DNA of 64,000 bases from Hydractinia symbiolongicarpus (GCF_029227915.1 NC_079887.1:22875650-22939649); one strand, 5' to 3'; shown: positions 51,618-64,000, counted from the stretch's first letter. Made by a program: numbers and translations. The notes: generated by a model not told the origin, from the sequence alone.

Positions 51618-54600
51618 GCGGCTGTGTGTGTTATAAATGATTAGATTGGCCTCAAAAAATTTGATATATTGGACTGACATTTATTACTTGTTGTTTTTAG
51701 TAGGTTTTGTTTTTAAAGAGCATCACAAAAGTTGGATATAAAGCGATTTCCTCCAATTCACTTAAAACTAAAGTCAAACCATAAGTATATCCTAGAAAAC
51801 GATCGGTTGTTTTCGAAATATTGGTTTGTTTAGCTAAAAAAGATAATGAATTAGGACTTTAATTGTTAGTAAACTTGTGACTTCTAAACCAATCAGAATA
51901 CTTTACTGGTACTTATTTTTAAGGCAATAACCCTCGCTATTGTCATGAACTAGAATTATGGTGTCATTCAGTAAAGCTAAAAAGTTCAAGAAATGTCAGC
52001 AGTTTGTGGAAAATTGATCTCGATTGAGAAAAAAATAACTTTCTCCGCACAAAAAAAAACGCGTTCGCCAAAGTCATGACAGAAAATCATTAACGACCTG
52101 CTTGTAGTATTAATAATTTCACGTCATTTGCAATAATAAATTGTCACAATGTTTTTTTTTTTAAATCACAAATTTATTTGCTCAAAAATTAGTATTACTT
52201 AAGAAACAGTAAATTAATATGCATAACGGTTTCAATTGGTTAAACGTCGAGATCACGGAAATAATGACTGTAGAACACAACCTCATTGTAAGAACATTTC
52301 TCTTATAAACACGAGAGTTGACTGATGTTATCTTAAGCACTACGCAACACTTTTTCTTTCGTTCAGGATCGAACATCAAGTAAATTTTGAAATGCAATGT
52401 AAAGTCTGTATTGACGCGAAAAAAAAAAGAAACTTTTAATTCTTAGTCCCTTAAAAATTGTTTTCAAACCCAAGTAAATGTGTCTTTTGATAAATTAAGA
52501 ATACAAATTGTTTCTTCCATTAAAGCCCCAATGACTAGTAATTACCTATAATGCCCATCTCGTGATTCTTAAAACTGTGTTTCTTATGAAAAGATGTGTG
52601 TAATAAACTAAAAATACAAAACTACTATGTTTACATTTTATACCTTTTCATGATTTCAAGTTCAATAGATAGGTAAGGCAAGATGCATTTATAAGGGAGT
52701 TCTTAGCAGAAACATGCCAATTACAGTGAGAGTACAACAAAGGTAAAATTATTGTATTTCATGATATACAAAATTTCATAAAGAATTACTAAAATGACTA
52801 CACATACTGTGATATATAAGAATACAAAGTAAAAAGAAAAGATAACGCTCAAAGATTCAGGCTGTCCATTCATTAAAAATAAATATGCTCCATAAATGAT
52901 TTATTAGCTATAGTGACACTTGTAGTGAGTTCACTATAATTTATCTGTATCCGGAACTTAGTGTTTTTACACAAACTGTCATTTAAAACAAGTATCTTTT
53001 CAATGTTTAAACTTTTATTGGTATCTACAATACAAAGGAACGTTTTTAGTACACCTTTCGTCAATATTATTTCATTCTGCATGTTCACTACATTTCTGTC
53101 CAAGCGTTCAGGTCAAATTTGGGTGTTGCCAACAGCTCGTGGAACATCCCCTATAAAAATATTTTCACGACTCATATAAAAAAATATAATAAATAAAGAC
53201 AATACACAAATGAATACAACCGAAGATGATACAAATAAATACCAAAAATATTACCTTTCACTTTTAGATGATAACATATATCCATATCAAGGATTTTCCA
53301 TTCCTTAGTTTCACTATAATAACAACCATAATATGTGAGAAAATGAAGTGGAAATCCATTTGAAATACTTTGAACAGTTTACTCCACATACTGAATGCAA
53401 AGTCATTTAAATACTTAAATTCAACAAGAGAAGTATGTTCCATTTTTTCCCTAAACATTGGTTTTTAAAATACATTTCTTACCATAAAAGGTTAGTTACA
53501 AAGTTATCAGAAATAGCATAACTATATTCATCACTTTAATCACTATATACGTAAGATATTTTGAAAAGCACATTCTTTAGAAAAAAGATTTTTTTGTTAA
53601 GAAATACTCCAAAAATGTCACAATTTCTAAAAGTTTATACAGAAATAAGTTCTAATAAATGGGAGAAATAAAACCAACTTTTTAGCTAAAATATATGCTG
53701 ACTACACGTCCTTTTTTTATAAGACGAATTATTATCTGAGGCTCAAAAAACCTCAAAACCTTAAGAAAATTTTAAGAAAATCCCTAGCCTCAGCATGTTA
53801 AGATCCAATTTTTGGAGACCATTCACAGCTTTTAAACCATAATTTCAAAACACAAAACAATCAAGTTTCTTATTTATTAATGAAATATACATCCTAGCAA
53901 AGTTTTATTGTAAAAATAACAAAAGAAGTTTATTTTTTCATTAAAAATAAAGATGTCTTCAAAAAATACATAACTATAACTTCAAATAAAACATGGAACT
54001 AGTTTAATTTGAGTCAGAATAAAGTCAGAATAAAGGAATAAAAATTAAGAAAATATTTACGAAACCTAATGTAATTCCGGTATTCTGCTAAAAAAATTGA
54101 GGCACAGGTCAAAAATTGGTTTTCTTATAAAAAAAAAATGTGTATAATAACAACACATGGAATAAGATTTTATTAATTTCATTTAAGAACAGAATACTGT
54201 CAAAGTTTTATCTTTTTGTTAAAAGTTACAGGTTATGTCACCAAACCAGTCGCATCTTTTTTTTAAAAAAAAAAAAATAAATTGGATAAATAAAACCAAT
54301 TGCAAGTTTTCCAATAAACCATGTATTCGAAATGTGCACTTGATTATGAGCAATTAAACACAATATACAAAAAAGTTTGTGTTAACAACATTATCATGAG
54401 TTCAAATGTTGAGTGTATTATATATAAGGTTATTCTGACCAACCGAAAGGTTGCTCAAAAACTCACAATTACAGAATGAGTTTCATATATATATATAGAT
54501 AAATTATTTCATGTTTTCTTGTATATCTTGATGAAAATTAAAAATTAAAATGACTTGGTTTCAAAAACAAAAAAAAAATATGCAGAACTCCCTTTGATTT

Positions 54601-55298
54601 TTTTCTATCAAACTCTTACACATTACTATTATTTTGAAGTTGGACGTACGCTTATGCTCTATTTGGGTCTTGCGTTAATGACATTCAATGAGGTGAAGGA
54701 AATATTGAAAAACAGGAGCTGTTCATGTTTTATCCAAATATAGGACACTTTTTATTGGATGTGATAAGTGTGAAAAAATTAGTGTTACCCGTACACCTAA
54801 GCTTCCTAATAGTGGCCATTTTCTTAGCCTGTGCCAGGTAAAAAGTTTCCTAAAGCTTCTTAAAAGTATCTTTAAATTACATTTGGCTTTTTTGAGTCCA
54901 CAATTTTATAAAGTGTTTCTTATAAAAAAAATTATAGTGACGTTTACCTTTTTTTAAAGTTTCTAGTTAAATCAGTTCTTTATTCTCCTCCCTCTGCTAT
55001 TCATGCTATTAAACAAAAATAAAAAAGCTCAAGACTTGTATCACTCCTAACAAGAGTACTGAATTAGCAAAACAAATTCTAGTAAACAAAGAAACCTGCT
55101 GTATGTCAGGGACTCTACTAGTGGATCGAAAAGATATGCAGAAGTTTTTACTCATTGTTTTGCTTTGCATTGAATTATTACTTAGAATCCAACTAAAAAT
55201 ATGTTTACCTTTTTAGTATTGTCCTTTATTTTTGCTATCAAATCAAAAATGTCGGCTTAAAATACCTCAGTGTGCAACTTTAATCTTGCTCTTCTCTT

Positions 55299-55712
55299 GG
55301 TGCCATTAAACACCCAAAATGTCAATATCCAAATGATAAACAAACTTTTGGGCAATGGCATTTTGTGGGTATAGCGGAACCGGGTTAAGATACAACAAAA
55401 ACATGTGATTAGGAATAAAAGCTCACTCCATATCTTTCCTATAAGCCATAAAAGTTTTAAAATAAGTAATTAAAATAAAATTATATTGATTACTTTTTGG
55501 TGCCGCTAAGGCAGTGTTTTTACAAACCATGAATGTTTTTTTGAGGGCTTAGCGGCACCGGATTTCCGAAGTGCTAGAAGTAACCAAACCTGGCTTAACG
55601 AGTGTTTATTGACTTATTTATTCAATTAAACCAACCCAGGGTTTATTTACGATAAGAAAACGTTGGTGCCGCTAACCCCGCATTTTAACAAACGTATTTT
55701 TGGTGCCGCTAA
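55299..55712. repeat. GGTGCCGCTAA motif cluster, right end of unit B
   Basis: Copy of 41797-42210. Confidence 0.8.
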
Positions 55713-55729
55713 CCACACATATGCTTCTA

Positions 55730-56630
<901 letters not shown>

Positions 56631-57238
56631 TCTATTTTATCAAGGAAAAAAACAATTTATAATTTTAAATTGCAATTTTAAACAGATGTTGAAAAGTGAT
56701 GTTGAAGACTGATAAGACTATCGCAGTAAAAGATAACATGCGATTATATACAAGCAAAGAAATGACTCAGCTTTTTTATTCCAGTGAATGTCCAAAACTA
56801 TGTCTTATTAAAAAAAATGCGCGTTTCCCACAACAACAACAATTCCCCTCAAGAAAAATCAAAATGACAGACACAACGCAGATCAAATACAATGCAGGAT
56901 GGCTATATTTACAAGGAACATAAAACTCTGTCGATATAACCTTTTGTGCATTTATAAATATTTATATTTATCTACAGCATAACCTTCTGCATCACCAGGT
57001 AATTTCTTAAGGTAAAGTAAAAGATGCTAAACATGTGTAAATAACTGGTTAGCTACCTCACTAAATATTTCAAACGTTGAAAATGTATCTTATAAACTAC
57101 GTTTTTCATAACTATATTCTATACGCAAATTTATTTGACTTTGATTTTGTCATTGATTTTATTCTTATTGTTCAGTTTCCGGTTTGTTTACAACTTGCTG
57201 CCATTTTTATATTTCTTACTCTCGGCTCAAATCACGTG
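56631..57238. repeat. Detached tail of 2.9 kb unit copy 3
   Basis: From catctattttatcaagg to ctcaaatcacgt this matches 23080-23688 and 25974-26582, with one difference noticed (aaaacta against acaacta at about 56793). It completes the unit broken at 28857. After cacgt it continues as gaccatattgc, the original right flank of the tandem. Confidence 0.95.
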
Positions 57239-57311
57239 ACCATATTGCAGGATTTCCGCTACTGACATCAGCATGCTGCGAATTTCATCACTATATATAT
57301 TCGCATTGTTT

Positions 57312-57602
57312 TTAAATTAAGATAAATTTACCTAGGTACCGGATTTGGTCTGGTTTTTCAGGAATAATGTTTTTTTGAAACACTTGGAATATATGCAACA
57401 TAAAAACGTATGTCACCAGGACAAATGACAAATTTCTTCTAGATTTTCTTTTATGTTTGAAATCCTCATAGCTTAATAGATGTTGAAAATTTCTCTCTCT
57501 TCTTTTGCGGGATGTCATTACATTGAAAGTTGGAATTTCACAAAATATGAAATTTAAAAGCATTTGTTCATCTGACGTGAATTTTGGGAGAGGCTTTGTC
57601 AT
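57312..57602 (-). CDS. Hypothetical 96-residue protein, weakly supported
   Basis: ATG at 57602 opens a frame with MTKPLPKF at the start, an arginine/lysine-rich middle (TSRKRRERN, KHKRKSRRN) and one hydrophobic segment near residues 59-75 that could span a membrane. The DNA around its start is repeated at about 57810-57840, where the copy again begins MTKPLPK but stops after 14 codons. This may be a real 5' exon that was duplicated, or a short repeat with a chance frame. No domain is recognised. Confidence 0.3.
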   Translation of the reverse strand: MTKPLPKFTSDEQMLLNFIFCEIPTFNVMTSRKRRERNFQHLLSYEDFKHKRKSRRNLSFVLVTYVFMLHIFQVFQKNIIPEKPDQIRYLGKFILI

Positions 57603-57890
57603 TAATGTATGTAATTGGTATTGATAATAAATTAATAATTGAAGAATTCTAAAATTCTTTCATCGACAGATCCTCATACTTCTTAGACATTGACAAGTCC
57701 TCCCTTTCCTTAAAAAGCCTCGTTGGTTAAATTTAGGTACGGGATTTGATTTCATTTTCGAGGTTATAAATAATAGGAAATATAGTTATATTTTTTGATT
57801 TGACTCTAATTTTGGGAGAGGTTTTGTCATTAATATGAAATAATATTAGTTATAAATTAATAATTACCAAACCGTAAAATTCTTTTATAA
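57318..57890. repeat. Imperfect direct duplication
   Basis: The words ttaggtacgggatttg, aattttgggagaggttttgtcattaat and ataaattaataatt occur in the same order at 57330-57640 and at 57735-57885. The second copy is shorter. The copies are well diverged. Confidence 0.5.
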
Positions 57891-58024
57891 CCAAAGCAAT
57901 AAGAATACTTTATTATCATATGTATAGTATATTCTCGGATAACATCTTGACCGTTTCAAAAAAATCCCATATTAACTTTCCTTTTTTTAAAAATACTAAT
58001 TTTCTGTTTTAAGACTTTGTAAAA

Positions 58025-58156
58025 ATGTTATCTGCATGCTGTGGCAAGGTTGTGAACGCTTTGAAGAACTACTTTGGTCTGCCAGAAATCCCCTCACCAG
58101 AGCAACTCGAAACGAACTTAATATGTTCGGCAAGGAAGCGCATTTGGCATGATTGA
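58025..58156 (+). CDS. Small gene-like ORF (43 codons), possible gene fragment
   Basis: ATG at 58025 runs to TGA at 58154. The product starts MLSACCGKVVNALKNYFG and ends ARKRIWHD. Codon use and base composition are unlike the AT-rich surroundings and look coding. It may be the remnant of a larger protein whose remainder was lost or interrupted by the SINE about 100 bp downstream. Family not recognised. Confidence 0.35.
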   Translation: MLSACCGKVVNALKNYFGLPEIPSPEQLETNLICSARKRIWHD

Positions 58157-58262
58157 GCCGTAAAACTTTAGGCGCTAGTGCAGGTTTGTTAACACCCCAA
58201 GTGTCAAGGAATGCTTGCCAAAAATATTACTTATATGCCCACAGGTGTATGAAAATATCTTA

Positions 58263-58480
58263 TGGTGGCCTTGTGGTGGAGCGGTTGCCTTCAGTGCGGA
58301 AGGTCTTGGGTTCAACCCCGACCAAGTCATGCCAGAGACATAAAAGTGTGAATCGACTCTTTCTGCATAACGTTCAGCATAAGAATAGAATTGATAACTC
58401 AGGTGGTTGTCTAGTTGAGCGGTTGTTGCACGCCTTACGTAGCTCAAATATAAGCTTTAACTGAACTAGGACCCCCTTCG
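58263..58480 (+). mobile_element. tRNA-derived SINE, partly dimeric
   Basis: A perfect RNA polymerase III A-box TGGTGGAGCGG lies at 58274-58284 and a B-box GGTTCAACCCC at 58309-58319, with normal spacing. A second tRNA-like head with A-box TAGTTGAGCGG is at 58412-58422, without a matching B-box. The sequence around these boxes does not fold as a complete tRNA with a 3' acceptor pairing, so it is a SINE, not a tRNA gene. The ORFs on both strands here are not genes. The 3' end is uncertain. Confidence 0.75.
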
Positions 58481-59670
58481 CAGGATCCTCATTAATAACA
58501 GTTCATATAGAAACTGAAGATGCTATCCTGGGTAAATAATAGTAATAACAATATTAAATATTTTCAAGAACAAGCTATTTAGGAAAATTTATGCTAGCAA
58601 GATTTCGGAAGACAAAATGCAACAGCTTTGACTAAATAGCCTTTACATTTTTAATAATTTTTGTATTTCCTTAAATGTCACCAAGTTTGACCCATAAGCG
58701 ACCTGCATGGTTAGGGGTAGCAGGAGGGGTAGGTTTGTGAATGTATCTTTACAGCAATAAATGGTGGCTTATGGAAAAATGAATGTTTTAAGAACAAATA
58801 TTCTCAATGTTAATTCATAAAAACTGCGTTTACACTAAAGCACGCTTCATGAGTTAACTTACTAAAATTTATACGGATTGTGCTTACACTAGACTTTATA
58901 CAAATTGGCACAGACGTAGTATTAAAATGATAAAAAATAAAAAAGGAAAAGTTTTTGAATTCATTCGTAATAATTTTTTCAATCCGTATAATTTTTTAAT
59001 GTAAAACTGGCAATAAAACATATATTTGATAATAATACGAAAAAAATTCCGTTTTCAATAAAGTGCGAATACTTTCTTTAAATTCATACAAGTGATCAGA
59101 TGTAAACACTTCTCCAAAATCGTAACGTCATCATTATTCAGCATGACACAAAGGCGTAATTTGTAAAAATAGATGTTTAAAAATTTATCGCTAATACGTG
59201 CAAGGTTCATAAATATGTATATTGTTTTTTCAACGTTTCGATAGTACACCGCGATAATTATACATTTAGGCTTTAACAAATTGAAATAACAGAATGAATT
59301 TACTTGATGGTATGAAGGTGTTTTTATATATATATACTTTTTTTTGTCATTATTTATGACTGCTATATTGTATATTTCTATTTGGAACTTTCCACAATAT
59401 ATTTACTGGATAGGTGTTGCAAGCAGAAGAAATATTTGTTACATTTTGGTAATTATTCGTTTGTTGATGTCGTAAAAATTATGAAGTTAGTCAACGTTGC
59501 TTGGAATAAAAACCTGTGTTTTAATTTCACAAGAAAGTGTCAAACAATAAACTTATCTGGAATCCAGGTTGGGTCTTGGGCGAATTTCTAAATGTTAACA
59601 GTTTAGCCCCGTTTAGCCAATAATATAGGATTTTTTGTTTATTTTTAGTGAAACTGCCACACAAAATAAC
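58481..59670. other. Upstream region of the GPCR
   Basis: No gene is seen. A pyrimidine-rich tract ending tttgtttatttttag at 59633-59648 is a good splice acceptor 22 bp before the receptor ATG. It suggests an intron in the 5' untranslated region. Confidence 0.4.
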
Positions 59671-60810
59671 ATGTCAAAGATGGAGATAGTTGTTTTGCTT
59701 GGATTGTTGTGTGGCACAGTTTTTATTGTGAACCTGTACTGCATTGTAATTATCCTTTTGAATAAAACTCTTCACAGACCATCAAACATAGCTATATGCA
59801 GTTTGCTTATTGCACACTTATTACAGAGCATTTTTGTTATTCCGTCGTACGCAGTCAAGAAAGCTGGAACTGAAAACAAGACAGTTGTGTGTGACACTTT
59901 CAGGCTTTCATATTTATTTACAAATTATGCTTCCTGTCTCAGCCTACTCGTTATAACACTTGACAGATTTATCGGTGTCCGGCTACCGTTAAAATACCAT
60001 ATTATCGTCACAACGCGAAGAATGTTACATTTAACAATATCTATCTGGATGTATTCACTCTTGCTAAATTTAATACCATTCATTCCGAAGCATAGAAAAA
60101 GTGTCTGTAATTATAATCCACAAAAAATATGGACTGTTTTTATGCTGTTAGGCAATACGCTTCTACCGTTTTTAATAATAGCTGCTTGCTATGTGGTAAT
60201 CTTTAAAAAAGCACGTAAGGTATTCACTCAGAGAAAACTTGCTCTAGCAAACACAGACACAAGACGTTTGGCAAGTTCACATTTCAATAAATCCAAAATA
60301 ACCTTACTTATAGTTTTCTTTTACGTACTTTGCTGGGGGCCAAGTTGTTGTTATTATTTATTGCAGTCCCTGTGTAAAGCATGTTTCAACGCGAGTTATC
60401 ATGATTCAAACACTGAGGATATTATACATTTTACCATGAAACTTCTTACATTCGTTGATGGTGTTATAGCTCCATTGATTTACTGTTGCACAAACGCCAC
60501 ATTTAACCGTGCTCGGCGACGCGTTTCTAATCAATTACGTCAACTGATACAAGGTGGATCAGTTACTGAGTTTAAACGACAACCTGGTTATTACTTACAT
60601 GTACATCCACAAGAAGCTTTTCCAAGGGTAGCTGAAGAAGTCGTTCCTGTCAGAACGAATAGAGTACGTCCTGTTGGCGAAGAAAACGTGTCAACGGAAC
60701 TTACGTCGTCAACGGACGTAAAAATAACAGATGTGACGTGCAAAGCAAATTCTGGGGATATGATTAAACCTATGGTAAAAGATGGTAATGGGATTAGTAT
60801 ATTGCTTTGA
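59671..60810 (+). CDS. Class A (rhodopsin-like) G protein-coupled receptor, 379 residues
   Basis: The start is the ATG at 59671. The upstream TTG of the same frame lies inside a splice-acceptor tract and is unlikely. Seven hydrophobic segments lie at about residues 5-30, 39-60, 75-97, 118-137, 153-177, 209-231 and 256-273. Class A marks are C74 and C146 for the extracellular disulfide, DRF at 98-100 in place of DRY, and CWGP at 221-224. TM7 has APLIY (267-271), so NPxxY lacks its Asn. The usual TM2 Asp is His49. An N-glycosylation site (NKT) is at 69-71. The basic helix 8 and a ~90-residue tail rich in Ser, Thr and Val follow. It is intronless within the coding part, as is common for cnidarian receptors. 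The loss of both sodium-site residues suggests unusual activation. The ligand is unknown. Confidence 0.9.
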   Translation: MSKMEIVVLLGLLCGTVFIVNLYCIVIILLNKTLHRPSNIAICSLLIAHLLQSIFVIPSYAVKKAGTENKTVVCDTFRLSYLFTNYASCLSLLVITLDRFIGVRLPLKYHIIVTTRRMLHLTISIWMYSLLLNLIPFIPKHRKSVCNYNPQKIWTVFMLLGNTLLPFLIIAACYVVIFKKARKVFTQRKLALANTDTRRLASSHFNKSKITLLIVFFYVLCWGPSCCYYLLQSLCKACFNASYHDSNTEDIIHFTMKLLTFVDGVIAPLIYCCTNATFNRARRRVSNQLRQLIQGGSVTEFKRQPGYYLHVHPQEAFPRVAEEVVPVRTNRVRPVGEENVSTELTSSTDVKITDVTCKANSGDMIKPMVKDGNGISILL

Positions 60811-61011
60811 AAATGGTAAAAGAAGATATGTGTCAGTGTGAGAATTATCATCAAGTATTATCGGCTGTATTTTGTGTGTTTAAAATAGTTGCATAATAGT
60901 TTAAATTTATTTCAGCTTTGTATGATCGTTTTTAAATACTGACATATATTTGTAATACGCTTTTTAAAATATGAAACAACTACCCTTTAATGTTAAGGAT
61001 TTGGCATTAAA

Positions 61012-61017
61012 AATAAA
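61012..61017 (+). promoter_or_regulatory. Possible polyadenylation signal of the GPCR
   Basis: AATAAA about 200 bp after the stop codon, within aaaaataaataa. Position is plausible, but the word is common in this AT-rich DNA. Confidence 0.35.
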
Positions 61018-63016
61018 TAATTATTACCTATACTTCCTTATTTAGGGAAGTCGACGATCGGATTTTTCCAAAATTGGATCTTAACTGAATAACGACCAAA
61101 TTCAAGACCAAATGAGATTATGTCCCGTGAAATTAAGTCAAGTTTTTCCAGCAAATAAGAGCCTCTTCAGTTTAGATTTAACAGGAATTTAAGAGTGAAT
61201 CCTTAAATTATGATTCCAATGATTATATCGCTACTAGTCAGCCAAGAATATCAATTTCTCATAATGAGAGTTTTGTAAGCGATACTTTTTGATGAACAAG
61301 ATGATCGAGAGATTGTTAAACAACGTTTGATAAACAAAGTATTATAGGATAGTAAGGCAACCAAACTTTCTTTTTTTCAACCTTTGTTGGTTTTCTTGCG
61401 AATCACAGACAGTATGTTTTGTTTATTGTATTCAATGCAACGCAAATATGATTTTCTTACCTAAAAATGGGAACAAATTAAACTCTAAGTTATATAGCAT
61501 ACGGAAAGACTGTGTAAATGACACGAGGTCACTAATACAGAACTGGTATGCGATAAAGTAAACTCCAAGCCAAAAAACAAGTAATTGAACTAAGGCAAAA
61601 TCACACTATAAAATGGAAAATCTGTCTTCAAATCAAAACATGAAAAATCTGTTGCTGGAAGCATCAACAGATTTCTCAAGTGTTGGAAGGATATAGGCGA
61701 GCGTTTCATTATCGTTTCAAAAGTCGGTCAGAAAAGTGTGACAGGTATATAAATTCTCAAAAGTATTTCAAAATCTTATTGATTTTAGCGTTACATAAAT
61801 TGCCTTCACTTCGCAGTTGATAAAAGTTTGTCATTGCAATATGTGGAATTAAGTTCTTCACAGAAAAGATCAAGTTAATTAGTTATATTCTTATCAAAGC
61901 CCTTAACTACGACTCAGATTACCGCACGATAAGCTCTTTGAGATATTTTTCAACGCATGTGTAACAACAAACCGAAGTCTGAATCTGTTTGAAATCACAC
62001 AAATAAGTTTAGCGAACGTACTTTTGTCCCGTTTACACAAGGTGCAGTTTAATTATCCTGAGTGTCACTATTACACCTAAAAATATCTCTTCACACGTTT
62101 GCAAGTTTACTCAGAAAGAGTGTGGCATCATTAAATATACCAGTGGATATGTCATGGAAACACTCTACTGTCGCAAATCTACAGCGTATCATTGTGATAC
62201 TAACATCAAACGTCGGAGTATTTTGTTAGATGCTAAAGGATTCTACAGAATCCTGAACTGAAGAAGACAAGTTTTTAAATGCAAAAAAACAGAGGTGGTC
62301 TTTGTCGGCTGGAGTTTTTTAAACTTTTCTTATAGTCGAGAAATGTTTTAGAGGTAATGTTGTAAAGGAAAAAAATAGAAATGACTCTATTGTAACCTTT
62401 AAATTTTCTTTGATGTTTATGATCAAGTACACATTGATCACAAAAGTTTTTGATGACAGAAAAGGCTATATGTAGATGGCATATCTTCTTTACAATCCAT
62501 CGCATTGCGTTTCTTTGTTATTTCTCTTACTCATAACTTGAATGGCTTCAATAAAGTTATTGTTTCCCATCTCATGATACCATTCAATCACATTTTAAAT
62601 CGTGCAAGAACATTGAAGTGTGTATTTCTTGAGAAGAAGCATTTAAATCAGACTTTCAAAGAAAAAAATTAAATGTCTGAGGAGAACACCAATAAAGCAA
62701 GTCACAAAGAAACGTGAACTTTGTCATTGTAGAAAAAAACGACTTTATTTATTTAGTTAGCTATTTTTTTATATTGATAGACTATTTTTCTGAATGAAAA
62801 CACTTTTTAAACTAAAAGAACCCTATTACAACACCATTCAAAAAAAAAAAAATTTTTAAAGTATGCTTAATAAGCAATTCCATAAGAATTCCTAGAATTT
62901 CAGTGAACAAAAATGGTAACACTATACAATGCATAAAAAATTTCTTATCAAACAATATACTTTAAGATACTATTTTCTAGACTACTTTTTTTCTGATTCT
63001 GCTTCTTTTTTAAACG
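61018..63016. other. Intergenic, no gene seen
   Basis: AT-rich. The minus-strand frame at 62275-62505 has no recognisable domain. Poly-A runs lie at about 62840-62855. Confidence 0.35.
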
Positions 63017-63515
63017 TTATAACAACACCCAAAGATTTATAAAACATTTTTCTTTGTTGTATGTGCGAGAGAGAAAAGGTTCTGAATTAAGTTTAAAGTT
63101 TGGCTGCTCCTTTTCCCGGAAGCTGCTAGAAAGAGGTCTAAAAGTTTTAGAAGTACGTGGTGTCTTGGTACTTAAAATTTCTTGCATTGGGTAATCTCTA
63201 CGTCGGCCAATACAACTTTGTCGACTAAAGTAGTTTTTAGGAGGATCCTTACATTGAGTGGATATGCATTTCACCTGATGATTTAAAAGGTAGATTATCA
63301 TCAGATCTACCAAAGCTTTCACAAGCAACAAGAGTCATTTACACTCTGGGCAACATAAAAAGTCACCCAGATGCAACTGAAGCTTCAATAATTCTTGTGT
63401 AGGAAAGGAGATATATTCTCTGATTGCAAGATTTTTGTCTTGTAAATAATCTTGACAACCATGTTTCAATAATATGTTGACACGAAAGCCTCTAACTTGT
63501 TGTGACACATAATGT
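63017..63515 (-). CDS. Possible exons of an unrecognised gene
   Basis: On the minus strand a strong acceptor (tttttttgtttag) at 63516 precedes an open stretch, 63515 to about 63343, that reads HYVSQQVRGFRVNILLKHGC, then REYISFPTQELLKL and ends CCPEC. A gtaaat donor follows at 63342. The same frame, after one TGA, continues at 63331-63017 with a Ser/Arg-rich stretch (TPRTSKTFRPLSSSFREKEQ) to TAA. Acceptor atcatcag at 63275 could separate the two, but the phases do not fit simply, and a mini-exon ending at gtaagg (63254) is another reading. The gene probably starts right of the window. Family unknown. Confidence 0.4.
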
Positions 63516-64000
63516 CTAAACAAAAAAAGGTTTATTTTATTCTTTCCTTGTCTATCTTTCGTGTAAGAAAAAATATAATAAAAACATTTCGAACGCTTAA
63601 CATTTAGGACAACGAAAATTCTTAAAGGGGAGGCAAAGAAAAAATTATTTTGTGACTGCCAAAAGATAAATTTTAAACGACAATTTTTTTTAAAGATTTC
63701 GAAATCCTAAAATCTACTAATATAACTACAACAAATATTTCAAAACTAAGTATCTATAAATATTTTCTTAACTGTACGGGGTAAAAATAAGAAGTGTTAG
63801 ATGTACTTACCAGTAAACATCAAAAATAAGATCTTTAACTGGGATAACTAAAAATAATTATATTGGTTGGTGACAGCATTTTATATGGTTCGTTTAAACT
63901 TGTTTAACCTTAAAAATATCTGTCATGACCAACAACAATATTTTTTTCCATGTTTTGAGTCTCTTTTCCATAAACAAACTACAAGCTTCGAACGATGAAG
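63516..64000. other. Right edge, possible short exon on the minus strand
   Basis: The segment 63847 to 63811 (37 bp) is framed by an acceptor (aattatttttag) and a near-consensus donor (gtaagtac) on the minus strand and reads IPVKDLIFDVY in one frame. It would precede the exon at 63515, but joining the two directly creates a stop, so another exon or a different model is needed. Confidence 0.25.

Noticed and set aside
58263-58335. Functional tRNA gene
   Set aside because: The A and B boxes are present, but no full cloverleaf with a closing acceptor stem is seen. A second tRNA-like head follows, as in SINEs.
58175-58447. 90-codon minus-strand ORF
   Set aside because: It runs through the SINE. 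Its sequence is the inverse of the tRNA-like boxes.
60591-60854. 87-codon minus-strand ORF
   Set aside because: It is the antisense shadow of the GPCR C-terminal tail.

Overview
The window is nuclear DNA from an animal, most likely a cnidarian and probably a medusozoan. The reasons are AT-rich sequence, genes split by short phase-compatible introns, a secreted protein with a papilin-like cassette and two ShKT domains, divergent class A GPCRs, a CR1/Jockey-type LINE tail ending in a TAC microsatellite, a tRNA-derived SINE and a decayed 28S rRNA fragment. No bacterial or phage features are seen. Species cannot be fixed from the sequence.

Left part (1-20.8 kb): two diverged copies of a ~2.2-2.65 kb segment (1-2222 and 7194-9845) flank a five-exon ShKT gene (5062-7042, +). 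Each copy carries a convergent pair of related, mostly broken exons. Copy 2 also holds a ~667 bp module that recurs at 11211-11878. Next come a class A GPCR with a single in-frame stop (12822-13745, -), an atypical RING-finger gene with a plausible upstream exon (16427-17106, -), a frameshifted exon (17564-17663, -), and long AT-rich stretches with no recognisable gene.

Centre (20.8-57.2 kb): almost entirely recent repeats. A 2,894 bp unit is repeated head to tail (20803, 23697, 26591). The third copy is cut at 28857 and its missing tail reappears at 56631-57238, about 27.8 kb away. Between the halves lie two near-identical 12.8 kb units (29401-42231 and 42903-55733) bracketed by three (CTGT)n arrays of about 543, 671 and 259 bp. 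Each 12.8 kb unit holds a decayed HIRAN-like exon, a 5'-truncated LINE, a ~14-copy satellite of ~220 bp monomers, a possible intron-containing gene remnant, and clusters of the motif GGTGCCGCTAA next to the CTGT arrays.

Right part (57.2-64 kb): a possible small gene with a partly duplicated 5' end, a short gene-like ORF, a tRNA-derived SINE, an intact class A GPCR of 379 residues (59671-60810, +) and, near the right edge, possible exons of an unrecognised minus-strand gene.

The genes do not form a pathway. The real protein-coding content is the ShKT gene, the GPCR on the right, the RING gene, and perhaps the GPCR with the stop. The striking content is structural: nested, almost identical tandem duplications joined at tetranucleotide arrays. 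These are either very recent amplification or an assembly artefact.
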